DNA of 51,672 nt from the NCBI GenBank assembly GCA_964448755.1, contig CAYUXF010000004.1, forward strand, positions 1-51,672, written 5' to 3'. Position numbers and translations under genes: made by a program. The first letter of the stretch is position 1, and each line of letters starts with the position of its first letter. The notes below the pieces were generated by a model, which made no database searches, was not told where the DNA came from, and worked only from the letters and a program-made list of their open reading frames with translations. Below are positions 1-7,966 of the stretch, piece by piece. This DNA is from CAYUXF01 sp964448755 (lineage in GTDB: Bacteria; Margulisbacteria; Termititenacia; Termititenacales; CAYUXF01).

Positions 1-93
1 GTTGCGACTTTAGCAAAAGATGAAATACTTGATATTTTAGATCAAATTAGTGCTTTAGGTGTTGATTTTGTTTATTTTTTTGGCTGTTATTAA
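1..93 (+). CDS. C-terminal fragment of an unidentified protein entering from the left edge
   Basis: The first reading frame is open from base 1 to a TAA at 91-93 and gives 30 residues ending DFVYFFGCY. The peptide has ordinary protein composition, but it is too short to assign to a family. If real, its end overlaps the 3' end of the convergent FAD oxidoreductase by 39 nt. Two other convergent pairs in this window also overlap at their 3' ends, which makes the arrangement less surprising. It could equally be a chance open frame. Confidence 0.3.
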   Translation, partial: VATLAKDEILDILDQISALGVDFVYFFGCY

Positions 94-1428
94 TCCGGAA
101 ATAAAAACACCCTGTATTGCTGACATGGGGTTTGTCCAGTGTCCGCAAAGATAAAGATTTTTTAGAGGTGTTTTATTGGCTAAGCTATTTTTTCCTGAGA
201 ACTTTGGATGAGACGCGGCGCCAAAAAAGGCGCCTGAAATATTATTGGTTAATTTTAGATAAGAATCTGGTCCAAGAAAAACCATTGTTTCTATTTTGTT
301 TTTGATTTCTGGAAATAATTCCAATATTATTTTTAAATAAATACTTTTTATTTTATTTTTTTCTTTGATAGAGAGTTTTGATCTATTGTTTGGTAAAAAC
401 CCGATTATTCTTATAATGCTTTTGCTTTTTGGTGCTATTTTTTTTGAATGAATTGTTGGTATATTTACAATATATTTATACTTATTTAAATATAGGCCGA
501 CTTTATTTTTTTCTTTACTGATATCTGTGTTTATCCCAAGATATAAGGCACAACCGGAGAGACTTGGCTTTAGTTTTTTTATTTTTTTTAAATAGTCGCT
601 GGGGATATTTTTTGGTGATAAAAGTTTTTCAAAAGTTAACTGTGGACTAATATTGGAGATAACAATATTGGCAGTTTTTTGATTTTTATTATTATGATAG
701 GTTATTTGGGCAAGATTATTATTAATTATATTTATTTTTGTGACATTGGCGTTGTATATTATTTTTCCACTATAGTGTTCGAGATTTTTTACAAGATTTT
801 GTGCAAAATCTGCCATCCCTTTTTGGGGATAGAAAGCCTGATAATAAAAAATGCTGCCAATCAAAGTGGCTATGTTCAAGGCAGATGCTTTATTAGCTTT
901 AAGTCCCAGATAATTGCTGAATGCGGACAGGTGTGTTTTTAGTTGTTTGTTTTTAAAGTAATTGTCGAGCATTTTTTTATAAGTTATTGTATTAATATCT
1001 GTGATTTTGCAGTTGTTATAATAAGACAATATATTTTTAATATCTTCAAAAAAATCAGAAATGGCTTTTTTTTCTTGAGGATATTTTTCTTGCAATGAGT
1101 AGATGAATTTATCTGCCGGTAAATTGTTTTTGATTTTTAGGCTTTCAATAAAGAAATTATCGAACTCGGTCAATTTACTGAATTTTGTTTTAAAAGGTAG
1201 CTGATCTAGATAATGACCAACGGGATTGTTTTTGTCGCCGACAGCGGTTAGAAAGTGTGGTCCTATATCAAAGGTGTATCTTTTTTTTTTTAAAGAAGAG
1301 CAGTAGCCGCCGGGAAAGCTATTTTTTTCAAGAATTGTTACATTGTAATTGTTTTTTGCCAATTCTATGCCGCAGATCAATCCTCCTATGCCGCTACCGA
1401 TAATTATAACTGTTGGTTTACTTTTCAT
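55..1428 (-). CDS. CrtI/CrtISO-type FAD-dependent oxidoreductase (phytoene desaturase-like)
   Basis: This 457-residue protein has an N-terminal dinucleotide-binding motif (GSGIGGL, residues 12-18) followed by LEKNSFPGGYCSS, the usual FAD-binding start of the phytoene desaturase/carotene isomerase/retinol saturase superfamily. The C-terminal FAD-binding motif LYLCGHWTNP...GVFISG is also present. Such enzymes desaturate, isomerise or saturate polyene and acyl chains. The start overlaps the upstream chain-length-factor-like gene by 11 nt, and ACP, KS, CLF-like and this gene form one minus-strand operon. The substrate is therefore more likely an ACP- or KS-derived chain than a carotenoid, and no carotenoid genes are visible. 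Family assignment is firm; substrate is inference. Confidence 0.85.
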   Translation of the reverse strand: MKSKPTVIIIGSGIGGLICGIELAKNNYNVTILEKNSFPGGYCSSLKKKRYTFDIGPHFLTAVGDKNNPVGHYLDQLPFKTKFSKLTEFDNFFIESLKIKNNLPADKFIYSLQEKYPQEKKAISDFFEDIKNILSYYNNCKITDINTITYKKMLDNYFKNKQLKTHLSAFSNYLGLKANKASALNIATLIGSIFYYQAFYPQKGMADFAQNLVKNLEHYSGKIIYNANVTKINIINNNLAQITYHNNKNQKTANIVISNISPQLTFEKLLSPKNIPSDYLKKIKKLKPSLSGCALYLGINTDISKEKNKVGLYLNKYKYIVNIPTIHSKKIAPKSKSIIRIIGFLPNNRSKLSIKEKNKIKSIYLKIILELFPEIKNKIETMVFLGPDSYLKLTNNISGAFFGAASHPKFSGKNSLANKTPLKNLYLCGHWTNPMSAIQGVFISGLITAKKINKINT

Positions 1429-2461
1429 ATTTTTTTAATATTATAGTTGAGATCCTGCCGTCAGAATTAATATTATTAATTAGGATCGTTTTGTGTTTGT
1501 TTGTTGTTAGATTTAGATTGTTTAGTCGCTTGTTTTGAAATATTAGTAAAGCAACAATTATTTGTAAAGGCCCAGAGAGACCAAGCCCTTCTTTGGTATG
1601 TTTTTTTACTGCCAATGTCGGCTGTTCTTTGCCAAAGATTTTTTCAATGGAGTTTTGTTCAGCTGTATCTATTTCGGGATTTAAATTATTTTTATTTGTT
1701 AAAATCAGGTTTATGTCTGAGTAGGTTAGTTTGTTTTCATTCAAAATATCCTTGATGTTTTCTTCAACATTTTTATAGATATTATTGTTTTGATTTGTTC
1801 GATAGCCAATTATTTCTGCCATGATAGGTGTTTTTTCTTTTACAGCGGTTTTTGTCCTTTTTAATTGAAATAATGCGGCACCTTTTCCAAAACCGTAAAA
1901 TTTTTTACTGGGATTAAAAATATATTTAAGTTCTTTATTGTATTCATCTCCGCCGCCGCAGATGATTTCATGCAAAGATGAATTATTGTTTAAATAAAAA
2001 TAGCCCATTCCTATCGCATCAATACCTGAACAGAGACCGCTGCTGATAGTTTCGCACAATGTTAATTTTTTTTCTGTTAGAGCAATTCGGCAGGCAGGGA
2101 TATTTAGTACTGTGTCGGGAAATGCGCCGGGATTTATTCCATAATATCCCTTTTCTTGTGCCGATCTTTCAAACGTGTAAATACTGCTTAAACTGGATAG
2201 TGCAGAACCAATAACAATATTTTTTAATGGTTTTTCTAAATATTTTTTTAATAATACCGAAGCAAGTAATAAGTATTTGCTTAAATTGCTTTCTAAAGAA
2301 TTAAGCGGAATGCTTTTTTGTAATAGATTGGTTACTATATTTTCAAAATTTTCAGATTTTTGATTCTGTTGATTTACAGATGCAAGGTTTTTAATAAAGT
2401 TATCCAGACCGATTCCCAGAGGTGAAACTATTTCTGCTGCGGTTATAGCAATAGAGCTCAT
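1418..2461 (-). CDS. Ketosynthase-fold protein lacking catalytic residues (chain-length-factor-like)
   Basis: This 347-residue protein has a thiolase/KAS fold: it opens with SIAITAAEIVSPLGIG and keeps the glycine-rich GFGKGAALFQL region. At the position of the nucleophilic Cys of its neighbour (MACSAG) it has TISSG, so Ile139 replaces Cys. The first catalytic His (HGTGT) is missing, and the second His motif (KSMLGH) reads KKHTKEG. It is about 60 residues shorter than FabF. An inactive KS next to an active KS and an ACP is the KS-alpha/KS-beta arrangement of type II polyketide and aryl-polyene systems. It overlaps the KS stop by 4 nt, implying translational coupling. It is probably the non-catalytic half of a heterodimer. 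Confidence 0.8.
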   Translation of the reverse strand: MSSIAITAAEIVSPLGIGLDNFIKNLASVNQQNQKSENFENIVTNLLQKSIPLNSLESNLSKYLLLASVLLKKYLEKPLKNIVIGSALSSLSSIYTFERSAQEKGYYGINPGAFPDTVLNIPACRIALTEKKLTLCETISSGLCSGIDAIGMGYFYLNNNSSLHEIICGGGDEYNKELKYIFNPSKKFYGFGKGAALFQLKRTKTAVKEKTPIMAEIIGYRTNQNNNIYKNVEENIKDILNENKLTYSDINLILTNKNNLNPEIDTAEQNSIEKIFGKEQPTLAVKKHTKEGLGLSGPLQIIVALLIFQNKRLNNLNLTTNKHKTILINNINSDGRISTIILKKYEK

Positions 2462-3678
2462 TGTTTATTCTCTGAAAATTTTTTAATGATAATAGATGTA
2501 TTAATGCCGCCAAACGCCAGGGCGTTAGACATGACAATGTTTAGCTCTTTTTTTCTTGCTTTGTTTGGTATGTAGTCAAGATCACATAATGGGTCAGTTG
2601 TTTCATAATTAATTGTTGGTGGCATCAAGTTGTCTCGCAATGCCAGGCAACAGGCCACTGCTTCAATGGCGCTGGCTGCTCCCATGCAATGACCTAGCAT
2701 TGATTTGATAGAACTGATAGGCGTTTTGCAAGCAGTAGTTTTAAAAACGTTTTTTATGGCTTTTGTTTCAATCTGGTCATTAGTTAATGTTCCGGTGCCA
2801 TGGGCGCTAATATAATCAATATCTTTTGGTTGTATCTTGGCCATTTTCAAGGCATCTTTCATGGCCTGGCTGAGCCCTAGTCCTTCCGGGTGAGGGGCTG
2901 TAAGATGATAGCTGTCGCAATTTAGACCATACCCAATTATTTCACCGTAAATCTTAGCTTTTCTTTGAAGGGCAGTTTCTAAAGTTTCTAATAAAAGAAT
3001 GCCACTCCCTTCTCCAATTAAGATGCCAGATCTGTTCTTATCAAAAGGCTGAACTTTTTCTTTGGCCATAGAGCGTAATTTTATAAAGCCGGCATAGGCG
3101 GTATAAGAAAAAGAGTCACTTCCGCCAGCTAGTGCATATTGAACAATTCCATTTTTTATTAGTTCTGCAGCTCTGATTATTGCGTAGTTGCCAGCAGAAC
3201 AAGCCATAGGGAAGGTAAATGTTGGTCCGTTTAAATTTAATTCTTTGTTGATACCAGCGGCTATCTTCCAGGCTGGATATATTTGATATAAAAGTTTTTT
3301 TCGTTTAGGGGCAAGAGTTTTGTTGAATTTTTCATAAAGAACGTTACCTTCACCGCCGGTAACACCAATACATACTGCGGTTTGCTTGTTGTTAAGTGAA
3401 ATATTATTTTGGCAGGCCATTTTGGCGGCGACAATGGCAAATTGCGCGGCCGGTCCATAGTTTTTTAATGAACTTTTTTTAATAAAAAGCTCTGGCTGAA
3501 AAGAGTTTATTTCTCCACCGTGGGTAAAACTAAAATCTTTAGTATCATATTTTGTAATTGGTGAAATTCCACTTTTTCCGGTTACTATATTTTTCCAGAA
3601 GATATCCGGTTCGTTACCTAGTGCAGAGACTATACCCAGTCCGGTAATTACTATTCTGGTAGGTTTTTTGTTTTCCAA
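2458..3678 (-). CDS. Beta-ketoacyl-ACP synthase (FabF/KS-alpha type)
   Basis: This 406-residue KAS II-like enzyme starts RIVITGLGIVSALG. It carries the full catalytic set: Cys160 in MACSAG, His293 in HGTGT, and Lys325/His330 in KSMLGH, with a C-terminal NALAFGGINTS glycine loop. It would perform decarboxylative Claisen condensation of malonyl-ACP with an acyl-ACP in the cytoplasm. The gene lies 3 nt after the ACP stop and overlaps the CLF-like gene. That placement points to a dedicated secondary acyl or polyketide pathway rather than housekeeping fatty acid synthesis. No ketoreductase, dehydratase or malonyl transferase is in the window, so these would be supplied elsewhere. Confidence 0.92.
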   Translation of the reverse strand: MENKKPTRIVITGLGIVSALGNEPDIFWKNIVTGKSGISPITKYDTKDFSFTHGGEINSFQPELFIKKSSLKNYGPAAQFAIVAAKMACQNNISLNNKQTAVCIGVTGGEGNVLYEKFNKTLAPKRKKLLYQIYPAWKIAAGINKELNLNGPTFTFPMACSAGNYAIIRAAELIKNGIVQYALAGGSDSFSYTAYAGFIKLRSMAKEKVQPFDKNRSGILIGEGSGILLLETLETALQRKAKIYGEIIGYGLNCDSYHLTAPHPEGLGLSQAMKDALKMAKIQPKDIDYISAHGTGTLTNDQIETKAIKNVFKTTACKTPISSIKSMLGHCMGAASAIEAVACCLALRDNLMPPTINYETTDPLCDLDYIPNKARKKELNIVMSNALAFGGINTSIIIKKFSENKQ

Positions 3679-3681
3679 TTT

Positions 3682-3924
3682 TTATAGTTTTTTTGTTAAA
3701 TAGGCTTCAACTAAGGCAATGAATTGACCGACAGATTTTAGGTCATAGAGGTCGTTATTATCTATTTTAATGTTATATTTAGATTCTATATCAGAAACCA
3801 ATTCTAACATTTTTAAAGAATCAGCCTCAAGTTCTTTTAAAAAAAGAGTTTGAGGCGTTATTTTTTCAATAGGTTTTTTAAATGAAGTGGCAATAATTGA
3901 AAATATACCTTGTTGAATACTCAC
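3682..3924 (-). CDS. Acyl carrier protein
   Basis: This 80-residue acidic helical protein carries the phosphopantetheine attachment motif LEADSLKMLELV with Ser36 as the modified serine. It starts at GTG (3922-3924) with an AGGAG Shine-Dalgarno 6 nt upstream at 3931-3935. It is the first gene of the minus-strand operon that continues into KS, CLF-like and FAD oxidoreductase, so it probably carries the growing chain for that KS pair. It diverges from the GNAT gene at 3984, leaving a short shared control region at 3925-3983. Confidence 0.92.
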   Translation of the reverse strand: MSIQQGIFSIIATSFKKPIEKITPQTLFLKELEADSLKMLELVSDIESKYNIKIDNNDLYDLKSVGQFIALVEAYLTKKL

Positions 3925-3965
3925 GAATAACTCCTAAATTTTATACAAAAAAATATTCTATAGTA

Positions 3966-3976
3966 TATAATATAAT
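3966..3976 (+). promoter_or_regulatory. Candidate -10 boxes for the GNAT/methyltransferase operon
   Basis: Two overlapping TATAAT hexamers (3966-3971 and 3971-3976) lie 7-12 nt before the ATG at 3984. No clear -35 box or Shine-Dalgarno is seen. A transcript from the usual distance would begin at or next to the ATG, so the message may be leaderless. Confidence 0.4.
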
Positions 3977-3983
3977 TTACAAC

Positions 3984-4562
3984 ATGTCATATTTACATAC
4001 TAATTTTGCAAAAATAGGCACAAAAAATTTATTTTTAATGGATTCTTTGCCTGCTGATCTGGAAAAAGTTAAGAATTTTTTTAAAAATAATAAAGATGTT
4101 CTTAATTACTCTAGTTGGCAGGATATTTACCAACAAGACGAAGGGCTCTCTTTTTTTGAAAAATCATTAAGGACACAGTTTGAATATCCGCGAAAAAGTT
4201 TTATTTTAGGCGTTGTTTCTAATAATAATCCTGCTGAAATGATAGGTGTTTGTAGTATATGTATTGATGAAGAAAAAAAAGAGGGTATTATTAGACTAGC
4301 TCTTGCCAGGAATATTCAGGGGCTCTTTTATTCTTTAGAAGTAATAGAGGCTCTTTTGGAATTTGGGTTTCAGGTTTTAAACTTTCATAAAATTATTTCC
4401 TTAGTAGATGTAGATAATGATATTTTAAAAAAAATATATTTGCGAGCAGGCCTTAAAGAAGATGGGAAATTACTGCAATATTTGTTTTATGGTAATTCTT
4501 GGCACGATCAATATTTGTTTTCTATTTTGCACAAAGATTGGCTGGAGCTGAAAAAAAGATGA
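3984..4562 (+). CDS. GNAT-family N-acetyltransferase (RimJ/RimL-like)
   Basis: This 192-residue protein matches the ribosomal-protein-N-acetyltransferase-like (Acetyltransf_3) pattern. It has a mid-region strand ...GVCSICID and the C-terminal series HKIISLVDVDN...AGLKEDGKLLQY...WHDQYLFSIL typical of that family. An in-frame ATG exists upstream at 3897, but the frame there overlaps the divergent ACP gene and has no family similarity, so MSYLHT at 3984 is preferred. It ends in an ATGA overlap with the next GNAT gene. The acetyl acceptor is unknown; a peptide, sugar amine or protein N terminus are all possible. Confidence 0.8.
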   Translation: MSYLHTNFAKIGTKNLFLMDSLPADLEKVKNFFKNNKDVLNYSSWQDIYQQDEGLSFFEKSLRTQFEYPRKSFILGVVSNNNPAEMIGVCSICIDEEKKEGIIRLALARNIQGLFYSLEVIEALLEFGFQVLNFHKIISLVDVDNDILKKIYLRAGLKEDGKLLQYLFYGNSWHDQYLFSILHKDWLELKKR

Positions 4563-5134
4563 ACAAAACAATAATGAAATTATCTGAATATTCTGTGAAA
4601 GAAATAGACTTTGATGATTTTGCTGCCTGCGCAATTTTTATAAGAAATAATCCTGATTTATTATCTTTTGATGGCTGGGGAAAGATAAAAAATATAGAAG
4701 AATTCAATTATTGTTTTCACAAATATCTGGTTGAAAAGCATGAAAACAAGAGTATTTATTCTATTTATCAAATAATTGATAATGATTCTGAAATAATAGG
4801 TTTTTGTGGATTTAAGTTAATTGATAAAACTTTCCTGATGACGGCAATTGGTCAAGGTGAGGCGGCTCTGTTATTTTGTTTTTCTGCAGAAATAGAAAAG
4901 ATCATTAAAAAAGAAATTCTATCTGAATTTATACGCTATGGGTTTAAAAAGTTAAATTTAAAACGTCAAAGATTTTTGGTTAGCGTTGATAGTGAAGAAG
5001 GGATCTCTTTTATTGCTGAATTGAATTTTATTAAAGAGGCGTTGCTTAGAGAACATTATTTTGCGGATAATGGTTGGCATGATTGTTTTTTGTATGCTGC
5101 GGTTAATTCTGTTTATCCAGGAGTAGCTAATTAA
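4559..5134 (+). CDS. Second GNAT-family acetyltransferase-like protein
   Basis: This 191-residue protein is translationally coupled to the preceding GNAT gene by an ATGA overlap at 4559-4562. It is a divergent paralogue: the end FADNGWHDCFLYAAV parallels the neighbour's YGNSWHDQYLFSIL, and FIRNNPDLLSFDGW parallels its NYSSW region. It starts at MNKTIM; the longer open frame from 4499 lies inside the upstream gene. The acetyl-CoA loop is less recognisable than in the neighbour, so it may be a partner subunit or have changed activity. Confidence 0.65.
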   Translation: MNKTIMKLSEYSVKEIDFDDFAACAIFIRNNPDLLSFDGWGKIKNIEEFNYCFHKYLVEKHENKSIYSIYQIIDNDSEIIGFCGFKLIDKTFLMTAIGQGEAALLFCFSAEIEKIIKKEILSEFIRYGFKKLNLKRQRFLVSVDSEEGISFIAELNFIKEALLREHYFADNGWHDCFLYAAVNSVYPGVAN

Positions 5135-5863
5135 ATGGTTTTTTTTGCCAGAGACAGGCTATTTAAAAACAATAAAAATTATCCCAAAGTTTTTAAGTTT
5201 AATGCGCTGGTTTCCCAAGTGTTTGATAACATGCTCAAGCGCAGTGTCCCTTTTTACTATAATATTCAAAAAGAGATCTGTTATTTTGCTAAAAAATTCA
5301 TCAAACCAAATACCAATGTTTATGATCTTGGCTGTTCAACCGGCTATACTGTCCGTAAAATTGCTAAAAACTTTAAAAAACAAAATATAACTTTATGGGC
5401 CGTTGATTATTCAAGCGAATTGCTCACTAGAGCGAAAGATCGTTTAAGAAAATACAAAAACATTAACTATATTAATTGTGATCTTAATAAAGATTTTAAA
5501 ATTTCTGGAGCCAGCTTTGTTGTTGCCAACTTAGTTTTACAGTTTTTAAAATATTCTTCCAGACAGAAACTTTTGAAAAATATTTATTCAGGTCTTCAGC
5601 CCGGCGGTTGTTTTATAATGGTTGAAAAATTGAGAAACGATAATTTTTTTCTGGAGAATATTTTTGTGGATCGTTACTATTTTTTTAAACAAAAAAACCG
5701 GTATTCAAGAGAGGAGATTGTTCGCAAAGAACGAGCGCTGAAAAGTATTTTATCTCCACTGACAATGCAAAAAAATATAGAGCTTTTGCAAAAAGCAGGC
5801 TTTTCTAATATAGAAGTATTTTTTAGGTGGTTTAATTTTTGTGGATTTATAGCGGTAAAATAA
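5135..5863 (+). CDS. CmoA-like SAM-dependent enzyme (carboxy-SAM synthase family)
   Basis: The 242-residue sequence resembles E. coli CmoA along its length: QVFDNMLKRSVPFYYNI near residue 30, VYDLGCSTG (SAM-binding, 63-70), LVLQFL...SRQKLLKNIYSGLQPGG, and the end FFRWFNFCGFIAV. CmoA makes carboxy-SAM from SAM and prephenate for tRNA cmo5U modification. The Arg199 that contacts the carboxylate in E. coli CmoA appears as Glu199 here, with Arg at 200, in an ungapped alignment made by eye. CmoB is not nearby. The start codon directly follows the upstream GNAT stop, so it belongs to this operon. It may be a repurposed carboxy-SAM synthase or an ordinary methyltransferase. Confidence 0.72.
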   Translation: MVFFARDRLFKNNKNYPKVFKFNALVSQVFDNMLKRSVPFYYNIQKEICYFAKKFIKPNTNVYDLGCSTGYTVRKIAKNFKKQNITLWAVDYSSELLTRAKDRLRKYKNINYINCDLNKDFKISGASFVVANLVLQFLKYSSRQKLLKNIYSGLQPGGCFIMVEKLRNDNFFLENIFVDRYYFFKQKNRYSREEIVRKERALKSILSPLTMQKNIELLQKAGFSNIEVFFRWFNFCGFIAVK

Positions 5864-5867
5864 AGAT

Positions 5868-6866
5868 ATGTATAGTGAAATATTTTCAAAAATAGCTACT
5901 CCGCAACTAAACGATAATGTTGTTGAGCGTCAAAAAAACAGATTATTTTCTTCAAATATACCTAAAATGATTGAACTCTTTAATCTTAGTGCAGCGCCTG
6001 TTATTTTAGATATTGGCGCAGGGACCGGTCAGTATAGCTATGCTTTTGCTGAGTATTTACAAGATAATGCCACTATTTATGCGGTGGAGGTTTTTAAGGA
6101 TAGGTATGATTACATAAAAGATCAAGTGGCTCTTAGAAATTATAAAAGTATTTTGCCAATGTTACTTTCTAGAAGTAATGATGATGAATTTTATTTTAAT
6201 AACAGTTATGACCTGATATTTTTGGGTAACAGTTTTGAATATATTAATAATAAGCAAAATTTTCTATCAAAATTAAGAGATAAGTTAAAAGAGCATGGTA
6301 AACTGGCAATAATTATGCATCGTGATATTAGCCCTTTTACAGAAGAGGATATTTTGGATAACGCTGGGTTGTTAAAGGCCTTATTAGATGAGAAACTGGA
6401 TAGTATATTTTATTTATCGGAAAAGAAAGAACCGCTGGCAAGCCTGAATTATTTCTTTAATGATTTAGACTGGACTGCCAAATATTTTCGCTATTGCCAG
6501 CAATTAAAATGGCTTCCTGTAAGCCAACTAGATGATCTGCAAAAAAGAACTTTAATGGGAATTATCAGTTTTTTAAAACGTGAAGAGAATATTTTTGATG
6601 ATAATTTTGAGATAAAAGACCCTGCCTTGATTACACCAAAAATAAATTTGATGTTTAAAATAGTTAATAAGTTAGTTTTTAGTGATCATTATAAACAATA
6701 TTTACGTGGAGATATTTTCAAGGAGAATTTTTTCTCTGATTTTAACAGAATGCAAAGCAGTGCTTTCTTGCAAGAGATAAAAGAAGTCATGGCTGCGGCC
6801 GGATATGGTTTTGCTGGTGTTTATGATTTTATTCCTTGGTATTATTTAGTAATTTTTAACAAGTAA
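5868..6866 (+). CDS. Class I SAM-dependent methyltransferase
   Basis: This 332-residue protein has the Rossmann motif I ILDIGAGTGQYSYAF (residues ~46-60), the acidic strand end IYAVEVF, and the motif IV/post region YDLIFLGNSFEYI. A helical C-terminal half of about 150 residues shows no recognised motif and may bind the substrate. It lies 4 nt after the CmoA-like gene in the same operon. Two SAM-fold enzymes in tandem could work sequentially, as CmoA and CmoB do, but this protein does not look like CmoB. Confidence 0.75.
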   Translation: MYSEIFSKIATPQLNDNVVERQKNRLFSSNIPKMIELFNLSAAPVILDIGAGTGQYSYAFAEYLQDNATIYAVEVFKDRYDYIKDQVALRNYKSILPMLLSRSNDDEFYFNNSYDLIFLGNSFEYINNKQNFLSKLRDKLKEHGKLAIIMHRDISPFTEEDILDNAGLLKALLDEKLDSIFYLSEKKEPLASLNYFFNDLDWTAKYFRYCQQLKWLPVSQLDDLQKRTLMGIISFLKREENIFDDNFEIKDPALITPKINLMFKIVNKLVFSDHYKQYLRGDIFKENFFSDFNRMQSSAFLQEIKEVMAAAGYGFAGVYDFIPWYYLVIFNK

Positions 6867-6888
6867 CATGTTAAGATAGTAGTTATAT

Positions 6889-7917
6889 ATGATTGAAACT
6901 GAAAATAATATCACTAATATATCTGATCCGGTAATCAAAAGTAATTGGTGCAATAAATTTGAAATTCCTTTAACAATGCTACAAACTGATTCTATTTTTG
7001 ATATTATTCAATCTGTAAAATACGGGGAATATATTCAAAGTGTTTATTTGCCTCTTTATGGGTTTGACGGTTTTTCTGGTAGACCTTTTTTTAAGAAAAC
7101 TAATGACAATCAAGTTGTAACTGTACCAGGCTATCAAAAGACAAAAGAAGAGTGGATCAGATTGATTAAAAACGTCGCTCAATACAAGCCTGTAACACTT
7201 ACAGTTCCTTTTTCAAAAAATATAAATTTAATTAAAGAATATATTGATTATGGCGTAAGTGAGATCATGATCAATCAATATTGGCCGGAACTTGATCAGG
7301 TTAAAGACAAGATCAAAATATCAAGATCTATTCTTGCTTATCATGATTCAGATGAGCCCATTGATGATCGTTTTGATGCAGTGATTATTCCCTATCGTAA
7401 AACTATGGACATAGAATGGTTAGAAAAGAATAGCAAGAAATTTGAGCTTATTGCGATCATAAATAATTATTGTGTAATAGAGTGCCCTTTGCAGAGTTAT
7501 AAAGAGAAGCTAATGCATAATTTTTATCGTGGTATTTTCCCTGTAAATAATGAGATCATGCCGTTTACTAAAAATTGTCTTAGATATGGCAAAACGACAT
7601 CTGCTATGTTGCCTAGAGATATTATTATCAAACTGAGTAAGTATATTTCTCGTTATAAATTAGTTGAAAGAGCATCTTCTCCCGCTGCTTATATTAGCTC
7701 TTTGAATTATTATATTTATAATGAACCTTTTTGTTTTGATTCTTTTAATTCTTCTGATTGGGTAAGAGAAGGTTTTAGTGCCGAGAAGATGGCTAGGATA
7801 ATGAAAGATAAAGAAGATCATTTTAGAGGATCAAACCTGGAAACACTTAATTGTAAATTTCAATGTTCTAGCTGTGATAGAAAGTGCTATAGTATTAATG
7901 ACTGGAATGATGAATAA
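6889..7917 (+). CDS. U32-like TIM-barrel protein with C-terminal cysteine cluster
   Basis: This 342-residue protein has a short-strand barrel pattern (SVYLPLYG, VTLTVPF, EIMINQY, AVIIPY, LIAIINNYC). The motif NNYCVIECP followed by His210 resembles the N-x-x-C-x-x-x-C-P signature of proteins related to the U32 family. The C terminus adds four cysteines (C322, C326, C329, C333). With C195 and C199 these could bind an Fe-S cluster or zinc. U32 relatives act in prenyl-ring or tRNA hydroxylation and in peptide processing. Family placement is by eye and function is unknown. A GATAGT box lies 8 nt before the ATG, with no Shine-Dalgarno. Confidence 0.5.
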   Translation: MIETENNITNISDPVIKSNWCNKFEIPLTMLQTDSIFDIIQSVKYGEYIQSVYLPLYGFDGFSGRPFFKKTNDNQVVTVPGYQKTKEEWIRLIKNVAQYKPVTLTVPFSKNINLIKEYIDYGVSEIMINQYWPELDQVKDKIKISRSILAYHDSDEPIDDRFDAVIIPYRKTMDIEWLEKNSKKFELIAIINNYCVIECPLQSYKEKLMHNFYRGIFPVNNEIMPFTKNCLRYGKTTSAMLPRDIIIKLSKYISRYKLVERASSPAAYISSLNYYIYNEPFCFDSFNSSDWVREGFSAEKMARIMKDKEDHFRGSNLETLNCKFQCSSCDRKCYSINDWNDE

Positions 7918-7966
7918 TAGATTTTTTAAAGACATTAATATATAATTCAAAACGAGAGGAATAATA

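Noticed and set aside
1418..2461. Annotation as a functional FabF-type ketosynthase
   Set aside because: The Cys position reads Ile and both catalytic His motifs are lost, so catalysis is not supported.
3897..3983. N-terminal extension of the first GNAT gene into the ACP gene
   Set aside because: The frame overlaps the divergent ACP coding sequence and lies upstream of the only plausible -10 box; GNAT similarity begins after 3984.
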